Source: Marinisporobacter sp.
GTDB lineage: Bacteria > Bacillota > Clostridia > Peptostreptococcales > Thermotaleaceae
Assembly: GCA_025210525.1 (NCBI GenBank)
Contig: JAOARP010000053.1
Span: forward strand, 233,494-297,493
Direction of reading: 5' to 3'
DNA length: 64,000 nucleotides
Each line of letters opens with the position of its first letter. Position 1 is the stretch's first letter. A program made the translations under genes and the position numbers. The notes beneath the pieces were generated by a model. The model was not told the DNA's origin and did no database searches. It saw nothing but the letters and a program-made list of their open reading frames with translations. This document shows positions 7,070 to 15,781 of this stretch, one piece after another.

Positions 7070-8812
7070 ATGGAAACCATACTCAAAAAAATTCAGGATA
7101 CGGTTATAAAATATGCTAATGTAATTTCAGAAATTTTAAAAGTAGACATTGAAATTGTGGATCAAGATTTAATTAGGATTGCAGGAACAGGAGAATATGA
7201 AAAGGGAATCAATCAAAGTTTAGAAGATGAGTATGTTTATAAAACTGTATTACAAAGCGGCAAACACCAAATTATTAGAGAACCTGGGCAAAATAGTATA
7301 TGTCAAAAATGTCCTAAGTGTCTTACTTGTATTGAGAAGTTTGAAGCTTGTACACCAATTAAAATGGAAGATCAGGTTATTGGTGTAATTGGTCTTATTT
7401 GTTTTCATGATGAGCAAAAAGAATTTTTGTTATCGAATTTTGATATGTATTTTTCTTTTTTGAAGCAAATTGCTGATTTTATTAGTGCAAAAGCTTATGA
7501 ACAAAAGAAAAACGAGAATATAGAAACCATGATTGGAGTTTTAAATTCTATTATGGGAAATATAGAAGAGGCTGTTATTGTTTTAGATAAAAATGATTAT
7601 ATTTCACATACCAATGAAAATGCAAAAAATATTTTAGAAGTAGATGATGATTTTTGTCATAAAATCACATTAATTCCAACAGGTAACTATATTTTAGAGC
7701 AACAAGAATATGATTTGATTTTTCAGGGAAAGACTCATAATTTAGTGGGTAGTATCCATAATATGCATATGGGAAAAAATAAATATGATCGTATGTTTAT
7801 TTTTAATGATGCGAGAACTATAAAGAGTAAAATTCTTGATATGACTAATCCCAATCACAACTTATCCTTAAATAAGATTTTGGGAGAATCATCTAAAGTA
7901 ATTAATTTGAAAAGGCGAGTAGTACAAATTGCAAAATCTTCATCTACTATTTTAATTACAGGAGAAAGTGGAACAGGAAAAGAAATGTTTGCAAGAACGA
8001 TCCATAATGAAAGTAATCGAAAAGAAGAACCTTTTGTACCTATAAACTGCGGAGCGATTCCTGATACTCTTCTTGAAAGTGAATTGTTTGGTTATGTAAA
8101 AGGTGCTTTTACAGGAGCGAATATAAATGGGAAAATAGGCAAGTTTGAGTTTGCAAATAAAGGAACGATCTTTTTAGATGAAATAGGAGATATGCCTATT
8201 TATATGCAGGTGAAACTTTTAAGGGTACTCCAAGAAAAAGAGATTGTGAAAATTGGGGCTAATAAACCAATTAAAGTGGATGTGAGAGTAATTGCAGCTA
8301 CAAACAAAAATCTTGAAGAAATGATTAAAGATGGATCTTTTCGAGAAGATTTATATTATCGCTTGAATGTAATTCCTATAGAAATCCCTTCTTTAAGAGA
8401 ACGGATAGAAGATATTAAAATATTAACCTATTATTTTGCTAATAAATATGCAAAGCTTTTTCAGAAAAAGTTTATTGGAATTGATCGTTCTTTATGGAAG
8501 TATATGCTTTCTTATAGTTGGCCAGGAAATATACGAGAACTTGAAAATACAATAGAATTTATGATTAATATGATGGATACATCAGGAATTATTTTGCCAG
8601 AAATACTGCCTAGAAAATTAATTAGAATAGATGAAAAGAATGAGAAAAAAAATAAAAATGAAGTTTTTGATCTTGATCAAATAGAAAAGGACACCATACA
8701 AAGAGCATTAAAAATGTATGGAGAAACAACGGAATGTAAGCAAATTGTAGCACGAAAATTAGGAATTGGAATTGCTACATTATATAGAAAAATTTCTAAA
8801 TATAATTTATAA
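7070..8812 (+). CDS. Sigma-54 dependent transcriptional activator with cysteine-rich sensor domain
   Basis: The start is ATG 7070 behind GAGGTG; the frame also opens at a weaker GTG at 7040. The 580-aa protein has an N-terminal GAF-like sensor domain (about 1-150) containing CQKCPKCLTC (78-87) and C94. A PAS-like region (about 155-250) follows. The AAA+ domain has Walker A GESGTGKE (298-305), the sigma-54 contact loop GAFTGA (345-350) and Walker B FLDEIGD. A Fis-type helix-turn-helix closes the protein (about 550-580). It probably drives the sigma-54 promoter at 2108. The cysteine cluster could hold metal or Fe-S and sense redox state; this is inference. Confidence 0.92.
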   Translation: METILKKIQDTVIKYANVISEILKVDIEIVDQDLIRIAGTGEYEKGINQSLEDEYVYKTVLQSGKHQIIREPGQNSICQKCPKCLTCIEKFEACTPIKMEDQVIGVIGLICFHDEQKEFLLSNFDMYFSFLKQIADFISAKAYEQKKNENIETMIGVLNSIMGNIEEAVIVLDKNDYISHTNENAKNILEVDDDFCHKITLIPTGNYILEQQEYDLIFQGKTHNLVGSIHNMHMGKNKYDRMFIFNDARTIKSKILDMTNPNHNLSLNKILGESSKVINLKRRVVQIAKSSSTILITGESGTGKEMFARTIHNESNRKEEPFVPINCGAIPDTLLESELFGYVKGAFTGANINGKIGKFEFANKGTIFLDEIGDMPIYMQVKLLRVLQEKEIVKIGANKPIKVDVRVIAATNKNLEEMIKDGSFREDLYYRLNVIPIEIPSLRERIEDIKILTYYFANKYAKLFQKKFIGIDRSLWKYMLSYSWPGNIRELENTIEFMINMMDTSGIILPEILPRKLIRIDEKNEKKNKNEVFDLDQIEKDTIQRALKMYGETTECKQIVARKLGIGIATLYRKISKYNL

Positions 8813-8940
8813 GCAATAAAAAATTTTAGAAGACTTAAAGGATTTTTTAGCTATGAATGAAATGGATAGCGAATACTTTAAAGTTGATAAAGGTAGGATT
8901 AGAATCTAGAATTTCTTATTATATATTTTGTATAAAATAG

Positions 8941-8973
8941 TAAAGTAGGGACATATCATGTGTCCCTACTTTA
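8941..8973. terminator. Bidirectional terminator between activator gene and folate operon
   Basis: TAAAGTAGGGACA / TGTCCCTACTTTA is a perfect 13-bp stem with a seven-base loop. The right arm includes the aroF stop codon. T-rich flanks on both sides suit the rightward activator gene and the leftward folate operon. Confidence 0.85.
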
Positions 8974-9742
8974 TTTCATCAAATAATTCTTTATACTGAT
9001 CCAGTGTTAATGATTGATGCCCATCACTTAAAGCCTTTTCTGGATTTGGATGTACTTCAATCATGAGTCCATTAGCACCACAAGCTAATGCTGCCTTTGA
9101 CATAGGAGCAATGAGTTCTCTAATGCCTGTTCCATGACTCGGATCAACGATGACAGGTAAGCCTGTTTCTTTTTTCATAATAGGAACAGCAGCTAAATCT
9201 AAGGTGTTTCTTGTATAGGTTTCAAAGGTTCTAATGCCTCGTTCGCAAAGGATAATATTTTTATTGCCGTAGGCTGCTATATATTCTGCCGCCATACTCC
9301 ATTCTCTGATGCTAGCACTCATGCCTCTTTTTAAAAGAACAGGCTTTTTTATTTTGCCTAAAGCTTTTAATAAAGAATAGTTGTACATATTTCTAGAACC
9401 GATTTGAATGATATCAGCATATTCTAGTACTAGATCCATGTTTTTTTCGTCCATGAGTTCTGTAATAATAGGAAGATTTGCTGCATCTCCTGCTTCTTTT
9501 AAATATTTTAGTCCTTCTATTTCTAGTCCTTGAAAATCATAAGGACTTGTTCGTGGTTTAAAGACTCCTCCTCTTAGAACGTGGATACCAATTTCTTTTA
9601 GTTTTAGAGCTGTTTCTAATATTTGTTCCTTCGATTCTACAGAGCAAGGACCTGCAATGAATATGGGTGAATGATTGTCTCCGATTTTTAAATCTTTTAT
9701 AGAAATGGTGATTTTCTCACCTGTTAAAACTTTTTTATTCAT
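8966..9742 (-). CDS. aroF: 3-deoxy-7-phosphoheptulonate (DAHP) synthase, AroA-beta/KDOPS-like type
   Basis: The start is chosen at 9742 ([11 protein letters not shown]) because AGGAAGG lies just upstream; the frame stays open further but would run inside folK. The 258-aa protein makes DAHP from phosphoenolpyruvate and erythrose-4-phosphate, the first step to chorismate. Motifs are [49 protein letters not shown] and VDPSHGTG. There is no N-terminal FLD or C-terminal chorismate mutase domain, so the usual feedback modules are absent here. It overlaps folK by 8 bp as the last gene of the operon. Confidence 0.93.
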   Translation of the reverse strand: MNKKVLTGEKITISIKDLKIGDNHSPIFIAGPCSVESKEQILETALKLKEIGIHVLRGGVFKPRTSPYDFQGLEIEGLKYLKEAGDAANLPIITELMDEKNMDLVLEYADIIQIGSRNMYNYSLLKALGKIKKPVLLKRGMSASIREWSMAAEYIAAYGNKNIILCERGIRTFETYTRNTLDLAAVPIMKKETGLPVIVDPSHGTGIRELIAPMSKAALACGANGLMIEVHPNPEKALSDGHQSLTLDQYKELFDEIK

Positions 9743-10217
9743 AACTAACCTTCCTAACTTCTTTTCCTTTAAGTTGATTGACCAATTCTTTGATCGTTGT
9801 ACCATTGATGGAAAGGTCCTTATTGATTTCATAAAGAGGAATCATAACAAAGGCTCTTTCATGCATTCTAGGGTGAGGAACGATTAAGTTTTCATCAGTA
9901 GATGTAAAATTTTCATAAAGCAATACATCTACGTCGATTGTTCGTGGACCCCATCGAATGATTCTTTTTCTTTTTAAGTTTTTTTCAATATGTTGACAAT
10001 AGGATAATAATTCATAAGGGTTTAAATCTGTATCTATTTCAACTACTATGTTTAAAAACCAGTCTTGGTCTTTATAGCCCACAGGTTCTGTTTCGTAGTA
10101 AGATGAAATATTTGAAACTTTAATATGATTATTTTCCTTTAATAGTGCGATAGTTTTGTCTATATTTTCTTTTGTATTTCCCATGTTGCTGCCTATACCA
10201 AGATATGCTCTATTCAT
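9735..10217 (-). CDS. folK: 2-amino-4-hydroxy-6-hydroxymethyldihydropteridine diphosphokinase
   Basis: This 160-aa protein transfers pyrophosphate from ATP to 6-hydroxymethyl-dihydropterin. The N terminus [11 protein letters not shown], the loop [15 protein letters not shown] and [14 protein letters not shown] with the two metal-binding aspartates are the HPPK signature. The start at 10217 follows AAGGAG. It overlaps folB by 8 bp upstream and aroF by 8 bp downstream, which suggests translational coupling. Confidence 0.95.
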   Translation of the reverse strand: MNRAYLGIGSNMGNTKENIDKTIALLKENNHIKVSNISSYYETEPVGYKDQDWFLNIVVEIDTDLNPYELLSYCQHIEKNLKRKRIIRWGPRTIDVDVLLYENFTSTDENLIVPHPRMHERAFVMIPLYEINKDLSINGTTIKELVNQLKGKEVRKVSYE

Positions 10218-10575
10218 TTCGTTTTCTCCTTATCTCTACACCAAAATAATCAAATATGCCTGGGACAGGTGCTTCAGGTTTTTTGATAGTTATCTTGATT
10301 TCTTTTATTAAGGAAAAAGTAGTAAGCATGTTATTTGCAATATCTTCTGCTAATGCTTCAATGAGCTTGAATCTTTTATTTTCTACAATAGATTTTACAA
10401 GGTTATAGGCTTCTCCGTAGTGTACCGTATCCTTTACATTATCTGTTAATCCTGCATTTTTTAAATCTACGTATAGATTGATATCAATAAAGAATTTTTG
10501 CCCAAGGATGTTTTCTTCAGACATAGCACCGTGATAGCCATAAAAGCTTAAGTTTTTCATGATTATTTTATCCAT
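10210..10575 (-). CDS. folB: Dihydroneopterin aldolase
   Basis: This 121-aa enzyme cleaves 7,8-dihydroneopterin to 6-hydroxymethyl-dihydropterin and glycolaldehyde. The FYGYHGAMSEE motif near residue 12 and the late KPEAPVPGIFDYFGVEI segment are typical. The start codon lies inside the end of folP (13-bp overlap), with AGAGGT as RBS. Its position between folP and folK fits the pathway order. Confidence 0.95.
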   Translation of the reverse strand: MDKIIMKNLSFYGYHGAMSEENILGQKFFIDINLYVDLKNAGLTDNVKDTVHYGEAYNLVKSIVENKRFKLIEALAEDIANNMLTTFSLIKEIKITIKKPEAPVPGIFDYFGVEIRRKRNE

Positions 10576-11420
10576 GGTGTAGTACCTCTTACGATAGCAT
10601 CTGTAACTGTTACAGCACGAATATTTTCTTTCACATCATGAACCCTTAGAATATCCATTCCTTGCATAACGCCCATAACAGATGTGGCAACAGTGCCTTC
10701 AACTCTTTCGTTTGCTGGAAGATCAAGGATTTTTCCAATCATAGATTTTCTAGAGGTACCAAGAAGAATAGGGTATCCAAGAACGTTTAATTCATGGAGC
10801 CTTGACATTACATGAATATTTTGCTCTGGTGTTTTTCCGAATCCAATACCTGGGTCTAGGATGATATTTTCTTTTTTGATACCAGCATGGCGTGCAATAG
10901 CAATAGATTTTTCTAGGAATACTTTTATATTTTCCATAATATCTCCATCATATTCTGTACCAATCTGATTGTGCATGATCACAACAGGGACATCATATTC
11001 TGCAATCACATTTGCTAGCTGTGAATCTTTTTGAAGTCCCCATACATCATTGATCATATGAGCTCCTGCTTCTAATACTTTTTTAGCTACAATAGCTTTA
11101 CTAGTATCTACAGAAATAGGAGCTTTTATTTCTTTTATAAGTTTTTCTACTACAGGAAGAACTCTACTTGTTTCTTTCTCTGGTGATACTTCCTCATGAC
11201 CTGGCCTTGTAGATTCTCCACCAATATCAATAATATCTGCACCGTCACGGATCATTTCTTTAGCATGAGATATAGCCTTTTCTACATCTGTAAATTTTCC
11301 TCCATCAGAAAAGGAATCTGGTGTTACATTTAAAATTCCCATGATATAGGTTTTACTTCCTAAAGCTAATGTATATTCTTTTGCTTTTATATTTATTTTT
11401 CTTGAAAAATCATAGTACAT
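10563..11420 (-). CDS. folP: Dihydropteroate synthase
   Basis: The start is set at ATG 11420, nine bases behind AGGGGGG; an in-frame upstream start at 11441 lacks an RBS. The 285-aa TIM-barrel enzyme joins 6-hydroxymethyl-dihydropterin pyrophosphate and 4-aminobenzoate. Signatures are IMGILNVTPDSFSDGG, DIIDIGGESTRPG, ISVDTSK, INDVWG and DPGIGFGKT, all intact. It is the target family of sulfonamides. It follows folE with a gap of about 20 bp. Confidence 0.96.
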   Translation of the reverse strand: MYYDFSRKINIKAKEYTLALGSKTYIMGILNVTPDSFSDGGKFTDVEKAISHAKEMIRDGADIIDIGGESTRPGHEEVSPEKETSRVLPVVEKLIKEIKAPISVDTSKAIVAKKVLEAGAHMINDVWGLQKDSQLANVIAEYDVPVVIMHNQIGTEYDGDIMENIKVFLEKSIAIARHAGIKKENIILDPGIGFGKTPEQNIHVMSRLHELNVLGYPILLGTSRKSMIGKILDLPANERVEGTVATSVMGVMQGMDILRVHDVKENIRAVTVTDAIVRGTTPWIK

Positions 11421-11440
11421 GATTATCCCCCCTAAAAACA

Positions 11441-12001
11441 TTAAAATTTAATGAGTGCTAGAGCTTCAGCCCTTGCTTTTGCATCTTTTTTAAAGTGTCC
11501 TCTTACAGCAGAGGTAATTGTTTTAGAGCCAGGTTTTTTAACACCTCTCATGGTCATACACATATGCTCAGCTTCAACTACTACAATAACGCCATAAGGT
11601 TCTAGCTTTTCAACTAATGCATCTGCAATAGAAGTTGTAATTCTTTCTTGAAGTTGAGGTCTTTTGGCAACGGTTTCTACAACTCTTGCAAGCTTGCTAA
11701 GCCCTGTAAGTTTCCCATTTTTAGGAAGATAGCCTACGTGAGCTTTTCCAAAGAATGGTACTAGGTGATGTTCGCATACAGAGTAAAAAGGAATATCTTT
11801 TACTAAAACTAACTCTTCATGTTTTTCTTCTTGAAAAAATATTTCTAAGTGTTTTTTAGGATCTTCTTCTAGTCCTGAAAAAATTTCTTCATACATGTTT
11901 GCAATTCTTCGAGGGGTATCCTGTAAGCCCTCTCTATCTGGATCTTCACCGATGGCTTCTAATATATCTCTTACAGCTTTTTCTATTTTTGGCTTGTCCA
12001 T
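11441..12001 (-). CDS. folE: GTP cyclohydrolase I
   Basis: This 186-aa protein converts GTP to dihydroneopterin triphosphate, the first committed step of folate synthesis. Zinc-ligand and catalytic motifs are [20 protein letters not shown] and the late [17 protein letters not shown], and QLQERIT is present. The start at 12001 follows AGAGGAATCACA. A 137-bp gap separates it from pabC upstream, so a second promoter before folE is possible. I see no tetrahydrofolate riboswitch there. Confidence 0.96.
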   Translation of the reverse strand: MDKPKIEKAVRDILEAIGEDPDREGLQDTPRRIANMYEEIFSGLEEDPKKHLEIFFQEEKHEELVLVKDIPFYSVCEHHLVPFFGKAHVGYLPKNGKLTGLSKLARVVETVAKRPQLQERITTSIADALVEKLEPYGVIVVVEAEHMCMTMRGVKKPGSKTITSAVRGHFKKDAKARAEALALIKF

Positions 12002-12138
12002 TGTGATTCCTCTTTTCTTATATTTTTAATTTATTTGTAACTTATTCGTAGGATCCTTTAAGTAGAAACATTAATGATAGGATTCTTCCCATTAAGAAAA
12101 CTTATGAGATTACTATAAAGGATGGATGAATAATCCCA

Positions 12139-12954
12139 TTAAATAGAAGTATTATACAGGTCATGAAATTTTTCTATTAATAATTGAGTGATAGGCAATT
12201 GAGCTAAATCAAATATTTTATTTTCTAGCTTTGATACAGGCATAATTTCCATTAAAGAATTCGTTAGAAAAATTTCATCTGCATGAAGCAAAGCTTCTTT
12301 TGTGAATTTCCCAATTTTTAAAGATAAACCTAATGTATTGATTAAATCAATTGTCTTTTCTCTCATGATTCCTGGTAAAATACCACATTCAATAGAAGGT
12401 GTATAAATGTTTTTTTCTTTTACAAAAAACAGATTTGTAAAGGAGCCTTCACTTAAAAATCCGTCTGTATTCAGAAATATAGCTTCATCGTGATTGTTTT
12501 TTAATGCCTCTTCCTTTGCTAATAGATTTTCTAAATAGTTATTAGATTTTATATACGTCAGCTTTGCATGAGGATTTTTTCTTGCAGAAGCAAAGGTCAT
12601 AGAAAATCCCTTTTCATATCGTTCTTTATTATATATATTTTCTCGAGTAGTAATCAATAAATGATAATTAGCTTTATTTTTTGCATAGATAATTTTTACT
12701 ACACCAGAAATTAGGCTATTAGAAGCTATTAGTTCATTTATATATTTTTTTATTAACTTTAAATCATAGTGTAGCTCAATGTTTAATTCCTTGCAACCGT
12801 TTCTTAATCTTTTAAGATGTTCATCTATAAAATAAACTTTTTTATCATATACCTTTAATGTTTCAAAAAGACCATAGCCATATTGAAAGCCTTCGTTTGG
12901 AGAGATGAAAGCTTCTTTTGCTGTTAACAATTTACCTCCATATGAAATATACAT
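12139..12954 (-). CDS. pabC: Aminodeoxychorismate lyase (PLP, branched-chain aminotransferase fold)
   Basis: This 271-aa fold-type IV PLP protein contains GFQYGYGLFETLKVYDKKVYF near the N terminus, IKSNNYLENLLAKEEA (PLP lysine region) and EGSFTNLFFV. The last step of 4-aminobenzoate formation splits 4-amino-4-deoxychorismate to PABA and pyruvate. D-amino acid aminotransferases share the fold, but the place directly after pabB-pabA decides the call. The RBS is AAGGAGT, 12 bp after pabB. Confidence 0.9.
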   Translation of the reverse strand: MYISYGGKLLTAKEAFISPNEGFQYGYGLFETLKVYDKKVYFIDEHLKRLRNGCKELNIELHYDLKLIKKYINELIASNSLISGVVKIIYAKNKANYHLLITTRENIYNKERYEKGFSMTFASARKNPHAKLTYIKSNNYLENLLAKEEALKNNHDEAIFLNTDGFLSEGSFTNLFFVKEKNIYTPSIECGILPGIMREKTIDLINTLGLSLKIGKFTKEALLHADEIFLTNSLMEIMPVSKLENKIFDLAQLPITQLLIEKFHDLYNTSI

Positions 12955-12966
12955 AAATTTTACTCC

Positions 12967-14331
12967 TTAACCTTTTAAAGCTTTTATGAGTGCTTTTGCT
13001 TTATGAAGGGTTTCTTCATATTCTAAATTTGCATCTGAATCCCAAACGATGCCTCCTCCTGCTTGGAAGTAGGCTTTATTATTTTTGCAAACCATTGTCC
13101 TTATGACGATATTTAAATCTGTATTTCCATTAAAGCCAATATAGCCGATAGAGCCTGTGTAAATATTTCTTTGAGTAGGTTCTAATTCATCAATGATTTC
13201 CATAGCTCTTATTTTAGGAGCTCCAGTAATAGAACCTCCAGGAAAAGTTGCTTCAATACAGTCTATTACGTCATATTCATCCTTTATTTCTCCTATAACT
13301 GTTGAAACAAGATGATATACAGTTGGGTAGGTTTCTAAATGGAATAATTCTGTTACCTCTACTGTACCTGTTTTTGAAATTTTTCCAAGATCGTTCCTTT
13401 CAAGATCTACGATCATTAAAAGCTCAGCTTGATCTTTTTCGCTAGATAAAAGCTCTTCTTTATTTTTTATATCCTCTTCAATATTTTTTCCTCTTGGTCG
13501 AGTGCCTTTAATCGGTCTTGTTTCCATTTTATTTCCGTTGATCTTTATAAACCGTTCAGGAGAACTACTTGCAATATGAAAATCTCCATAATTTAAAAAG
13601 CTCGCAAAGGGTGCAGGGTTAATAGTACGAAGACGATTGTAAATCATGAGGGGATCTTCATGAATAGTACATGAAAATCTTTGAGTCATATTTGCTTGAT
13701 AGATATCTCCTGATAAAATATAATCTTTGACTTTGTTGATAGCTTCTAGGTAATCTTCTTTTTTAAAATTAGACTGGATAGAGACTTTTTCTTTTTCTGG
13801 TATATCATTTATTTTAGGCAAATGCTTATTTTCAATGATATTTTCAATAGCAGAGATAATTTCTTTTTCTGTAGCTTTTATCCCTAAAGCTGCAATGGAT
13901 ACTTCGTTTTTTTCGTGATTGATAATGATAATACCATCATAAAAGCATAAAAAACAATCTGGGATATTTACGTCATCTATTGCTGTTCTAGGAAGCTTTT
14001 CTATATGATGACATAAATCATAGCTAAAGTATCCTACAGCACCGCCTATAAAAGGAAGGTCTGTTTCATAATCCATTTTATATAAGGATAAAAGCTCTTT
14101 TAGCTTTTTAAAGGGATTGCCTGTGTATGATTTTGTTTCATGATCTTTTGTAATAGTGATTTTGTTATTTTTACTTTTAAAAATCATAAAAGGATCAAAA
14201 CCGATGAAAGAATATTTCCCTAATCTTTCATGATCCATGCCGCTATCTAAAAAGAAACTGTAAGGGTTGTCTTTAAATAGGGTATAAAGTTCAAAGCTAT
14301 TGTATAAAGTATTTATTTTTTTAATCAACAT
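12967..14331 (-). CDS. pabB: Aminodeoxychorismate synthase component I
   Basis: This 454-aa chorismate-binding enzyme uses ammonia from PabA to convert chorismate to 4-amino-4-deoxychorismate. C-terminal signatures are DIYQANMTQRF, SSSPERF, TRPIKGTRPRG, the DLERNDLG block and the FPGGSITGAPKIRAMEI block. PIKGT with lysine is the PabB-type residue that distinguishes it from anthranilate synthase. It overlaps pabA by 11 bp, and folate genes follow downstream. Confidence 0.94.
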   Translation of the reverse strand: MLIKKINTLYNSFELYTLFKDNPYSFFLDSGMDHERLGKYSFIGFDPFMIFKSKNNKITITKDHETKSYTGNPFKKLKELLSLYKMDYETDLPFIGGAVGYFSYDLCHHIEKLPRTAIDDVNIPDCFLCFYDGIIIINHEKNEVSIAALGIKATEKEIISAIENIIENKHLPKINDIPEKEKVSIQSNFKKEDYLEAINKVKDYILSGDIYQANMTQRFSCTIHEDPLMIYNRLRTINPAPFASFLNYGDFHIASSSPERFIKINGNKMETRPIKGTRPRGKNIEEDIKNKEELLSSEKDQAELLMIVDLERNDLGKISKTGTVEVTELFHLETYPTVYHLVSTVIGEIKDEYDVIDCIEATFPGGSITGAPKIRAMEIIDELEPTQRNIYTGSIGYIGFNGNTDLNIVIRTMVCKNNKAYFQAGGGIVWDSDANLEYEETLHKAKALIKALKG

Positions 14332-14914
14332 GAGAACACCTACTTTTTTTAGCTTGTAGCAAAAAGTTTTCTAAAAGCTCCATTCCCTTTTCTGTTAAAA
14401 TGGCTTCAGGATGAAATTGAATTCCTTCAATGAGATAATCCTTGTGCTTCATGCCCATAATTTCTCCATCTAAAGTTAAAGCAGTGATTTCAAAACATTC
14501 TGGAAGGCTATTTTTTTCTACCACAAGAGAATGATATCTTGTCACCTTTAAAGGGTTTGGAAGATCTTGAAATATACCTTTATTTGTATGATTTATAGGA
14601 TGAACTTTTCCATGAACAGGTTCTTTTCCTTTGATGATTTTTCCTCCAAATACTTGACCAATGGTTTGATGACCTAGACATATGCCAAGGATAGGGATTT
14701 TTCCTTTAAAGGTAATCACTACATTTTTACAAATCCCTGTTTCGTTTGGTGTACAAGGTCCTGGAGATAAAACAATCATTTGTGGATTTAATTTTTCGAT
14801 TTGCTCTAAGGTGATAGCATCATTTCTATATACAACTACTTCTTCCTTTAAGTATTCTAAATATTGTACAAGATTATAAGTAAAGGAATCATAGTTATCA
14901 ATCATCAATATCAA
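14321..14914 (-). CDS. pabA: Aminodeoxychorismate/anthranilate synthase glutaminase component
   Basis: This 197-aa class I glutamine amidotransferase carries MIDNYDSFTYNLVQYL, LSPGPCTPNE, the nucleophile elbow ILGICLGHQTIGQVFGG and the late IQFHPEAILTEKG. A TTG at 14914 is preferred because AGGAG lies eight bases upstream; the next ATG (14905) would be too far. It supplies ammonia to PabB. In many Firmicutes one such subunit serves both PABA and tryptophan synthesis. No trp genes are seen here. Confidence 0.93.
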   Translation of the reverse strand: MILMIDNYDSFTYNLVQYLEYLKEEVVVYRNDAITLEQIEKLNPQMIVLSPGPCTPNETGICKNVVITFKGKIPILGICLGHQTIGQVFGGKIIKGKEPVHGKVHPINHTNKGIFQDLPNPLKVTRYHSLVVEKNSLPECFEITALTLDGEIMGMKHKDYLIEGIQFHPEAILTEKGMELLENFLLQAKKSRCSHVD

Positions 14915-15007
14915 ATAAAAAACTCCTTTCTTGCTACTCTTTATGGAATAACAAAGATTCTTATTTTAAATAAGAACTTATGCTTTGGTTTAATAGGGGA
15001 AAGAATT

Positions 15008-15487
15008 TTAGTAGTAAAGCTTAGGTGTTTGTCCTATATCAAATCTTTTACATTCTTTTACAACAGCACATTCTATACAAGGACGAGAGATTTTATCACT
15101 CTTATAGAGTATTTGATCTAGGGGTGGGTTTTTTGCATCATATTTTCGGTGATTTCTAATGGCACTTTGTATGATAGCTTGCTCAGTAGGATTAAACTCA
15201 GCAATTTCTAATAGTTCTTTTGCTAAATTTGTACTGGCAATAGCATGATCAACGCCTTCTAAGTATTCTTTCCATCTTCCAATATCATGAAGAAGGGCAG
15301 TTGCATAGATGATATCCTTCTTTAGGGAAATATTTTCTTCTAAAGCTAATATATAAGCAACTCTTGCCACGTCTAGATAGTGGCGAAGATCATGATGGCA
15401 AAAAACTCGGTTTTTTTCAGCTTCTATATTTTTCTTTAAGTAATACAGATATTTTTCATTTTCAAGGATTTTGTTTACTCGTTTCAT
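15008..15487 (-). CDS. HD-domain phosphohydrolase-like protein
   Basis: This 159-aa protein has the HD motif ALLHDIGRWKEYLEG and upstream CHHDLRHYLDVARVAY, typical of metal-dependent HD hydrolases acting on phosphoesters or nucleotides. The C terminus has two cysteines (PCIECAVVKEC). The substrate is unknown. It is co-oriented with and 93 bp before pabA; the gap contains only a near-palindromic AT-rich stretch. The leader (15506-15544) can form a short AGACGAT/ATCGTCT stem ahead of the RBS. Confidence 0.8.
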   Translation of the reverse strand: MKRVNKILENEKYLYYLKKNIEAEKNRVFCHHDLRHYLDVARVAYILALEENISLKKDIIYATALLHDIGRWKEYLEGVDHAIASTNLAKELLEIAEFNPTEQAIIQSAIRNHRKYDAKNPPLDQILYKSDKISRPCIECAVVKECKRFDIGQTPKLYY

Positions 15488-15730
15488 GAAATTTCTCCTA
15501 TCTAAGACGATTGCTTTATTTATTATGATGAGGTGTTATCGTCTATTTTTCGTCAACAATATCTATTATATCTTACTTTATTATATCTACTAGGATTTAT
15601 TCAATCAATACAATAAAAATAGGAGTAGAAAGAGGCACCTTCAAGGAGCTCGAAGAATTCATTATAAATGAATGTTTTGATTGAAAAATCTATATTTATC
15701 AACCTACATATGAATAAAAAGGTAGGGTTA

Positions 15731-15739
15731 TGCTATAAT
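15731..15739 (+). promoter_or_regulatory. Extended -10 promoter for the rRNA methyltransferase gene
   Basis: TGCTATAAT is an extended -10 (TG-N-TATAAT), about 43 bp before the start codon at 15782. No good -35 is visible, as is common for extended -10 promoters. Confidence 0.55.
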
Positions 15740-15781
15740 AGAGACAATTGAAACTTGAAATATAAATGTAGGAGAGATAAT

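Noticed and set aside
8813..8940. Short frame reading LEDLKDFLAMNEMDSEYFKVD after the activator gene (about 8832-8907)
   Set aside because: It looks protein-like but has no start codon with RBS and only about 28 codons; it may be a gene remnant but cannot be supported.
12002..12138. Possible tetrahydrofolate riboswitch before folE
   Set aside because: No THF-aptamer core sequences or plausible pseudoknot could be found; only AT-rich leader.
14864..15121. Rightward frame of 85 codons across the pabA/HD gap
   Set aside because: It lies antisense to the ends of two well-supported genes and has no protein-like features.
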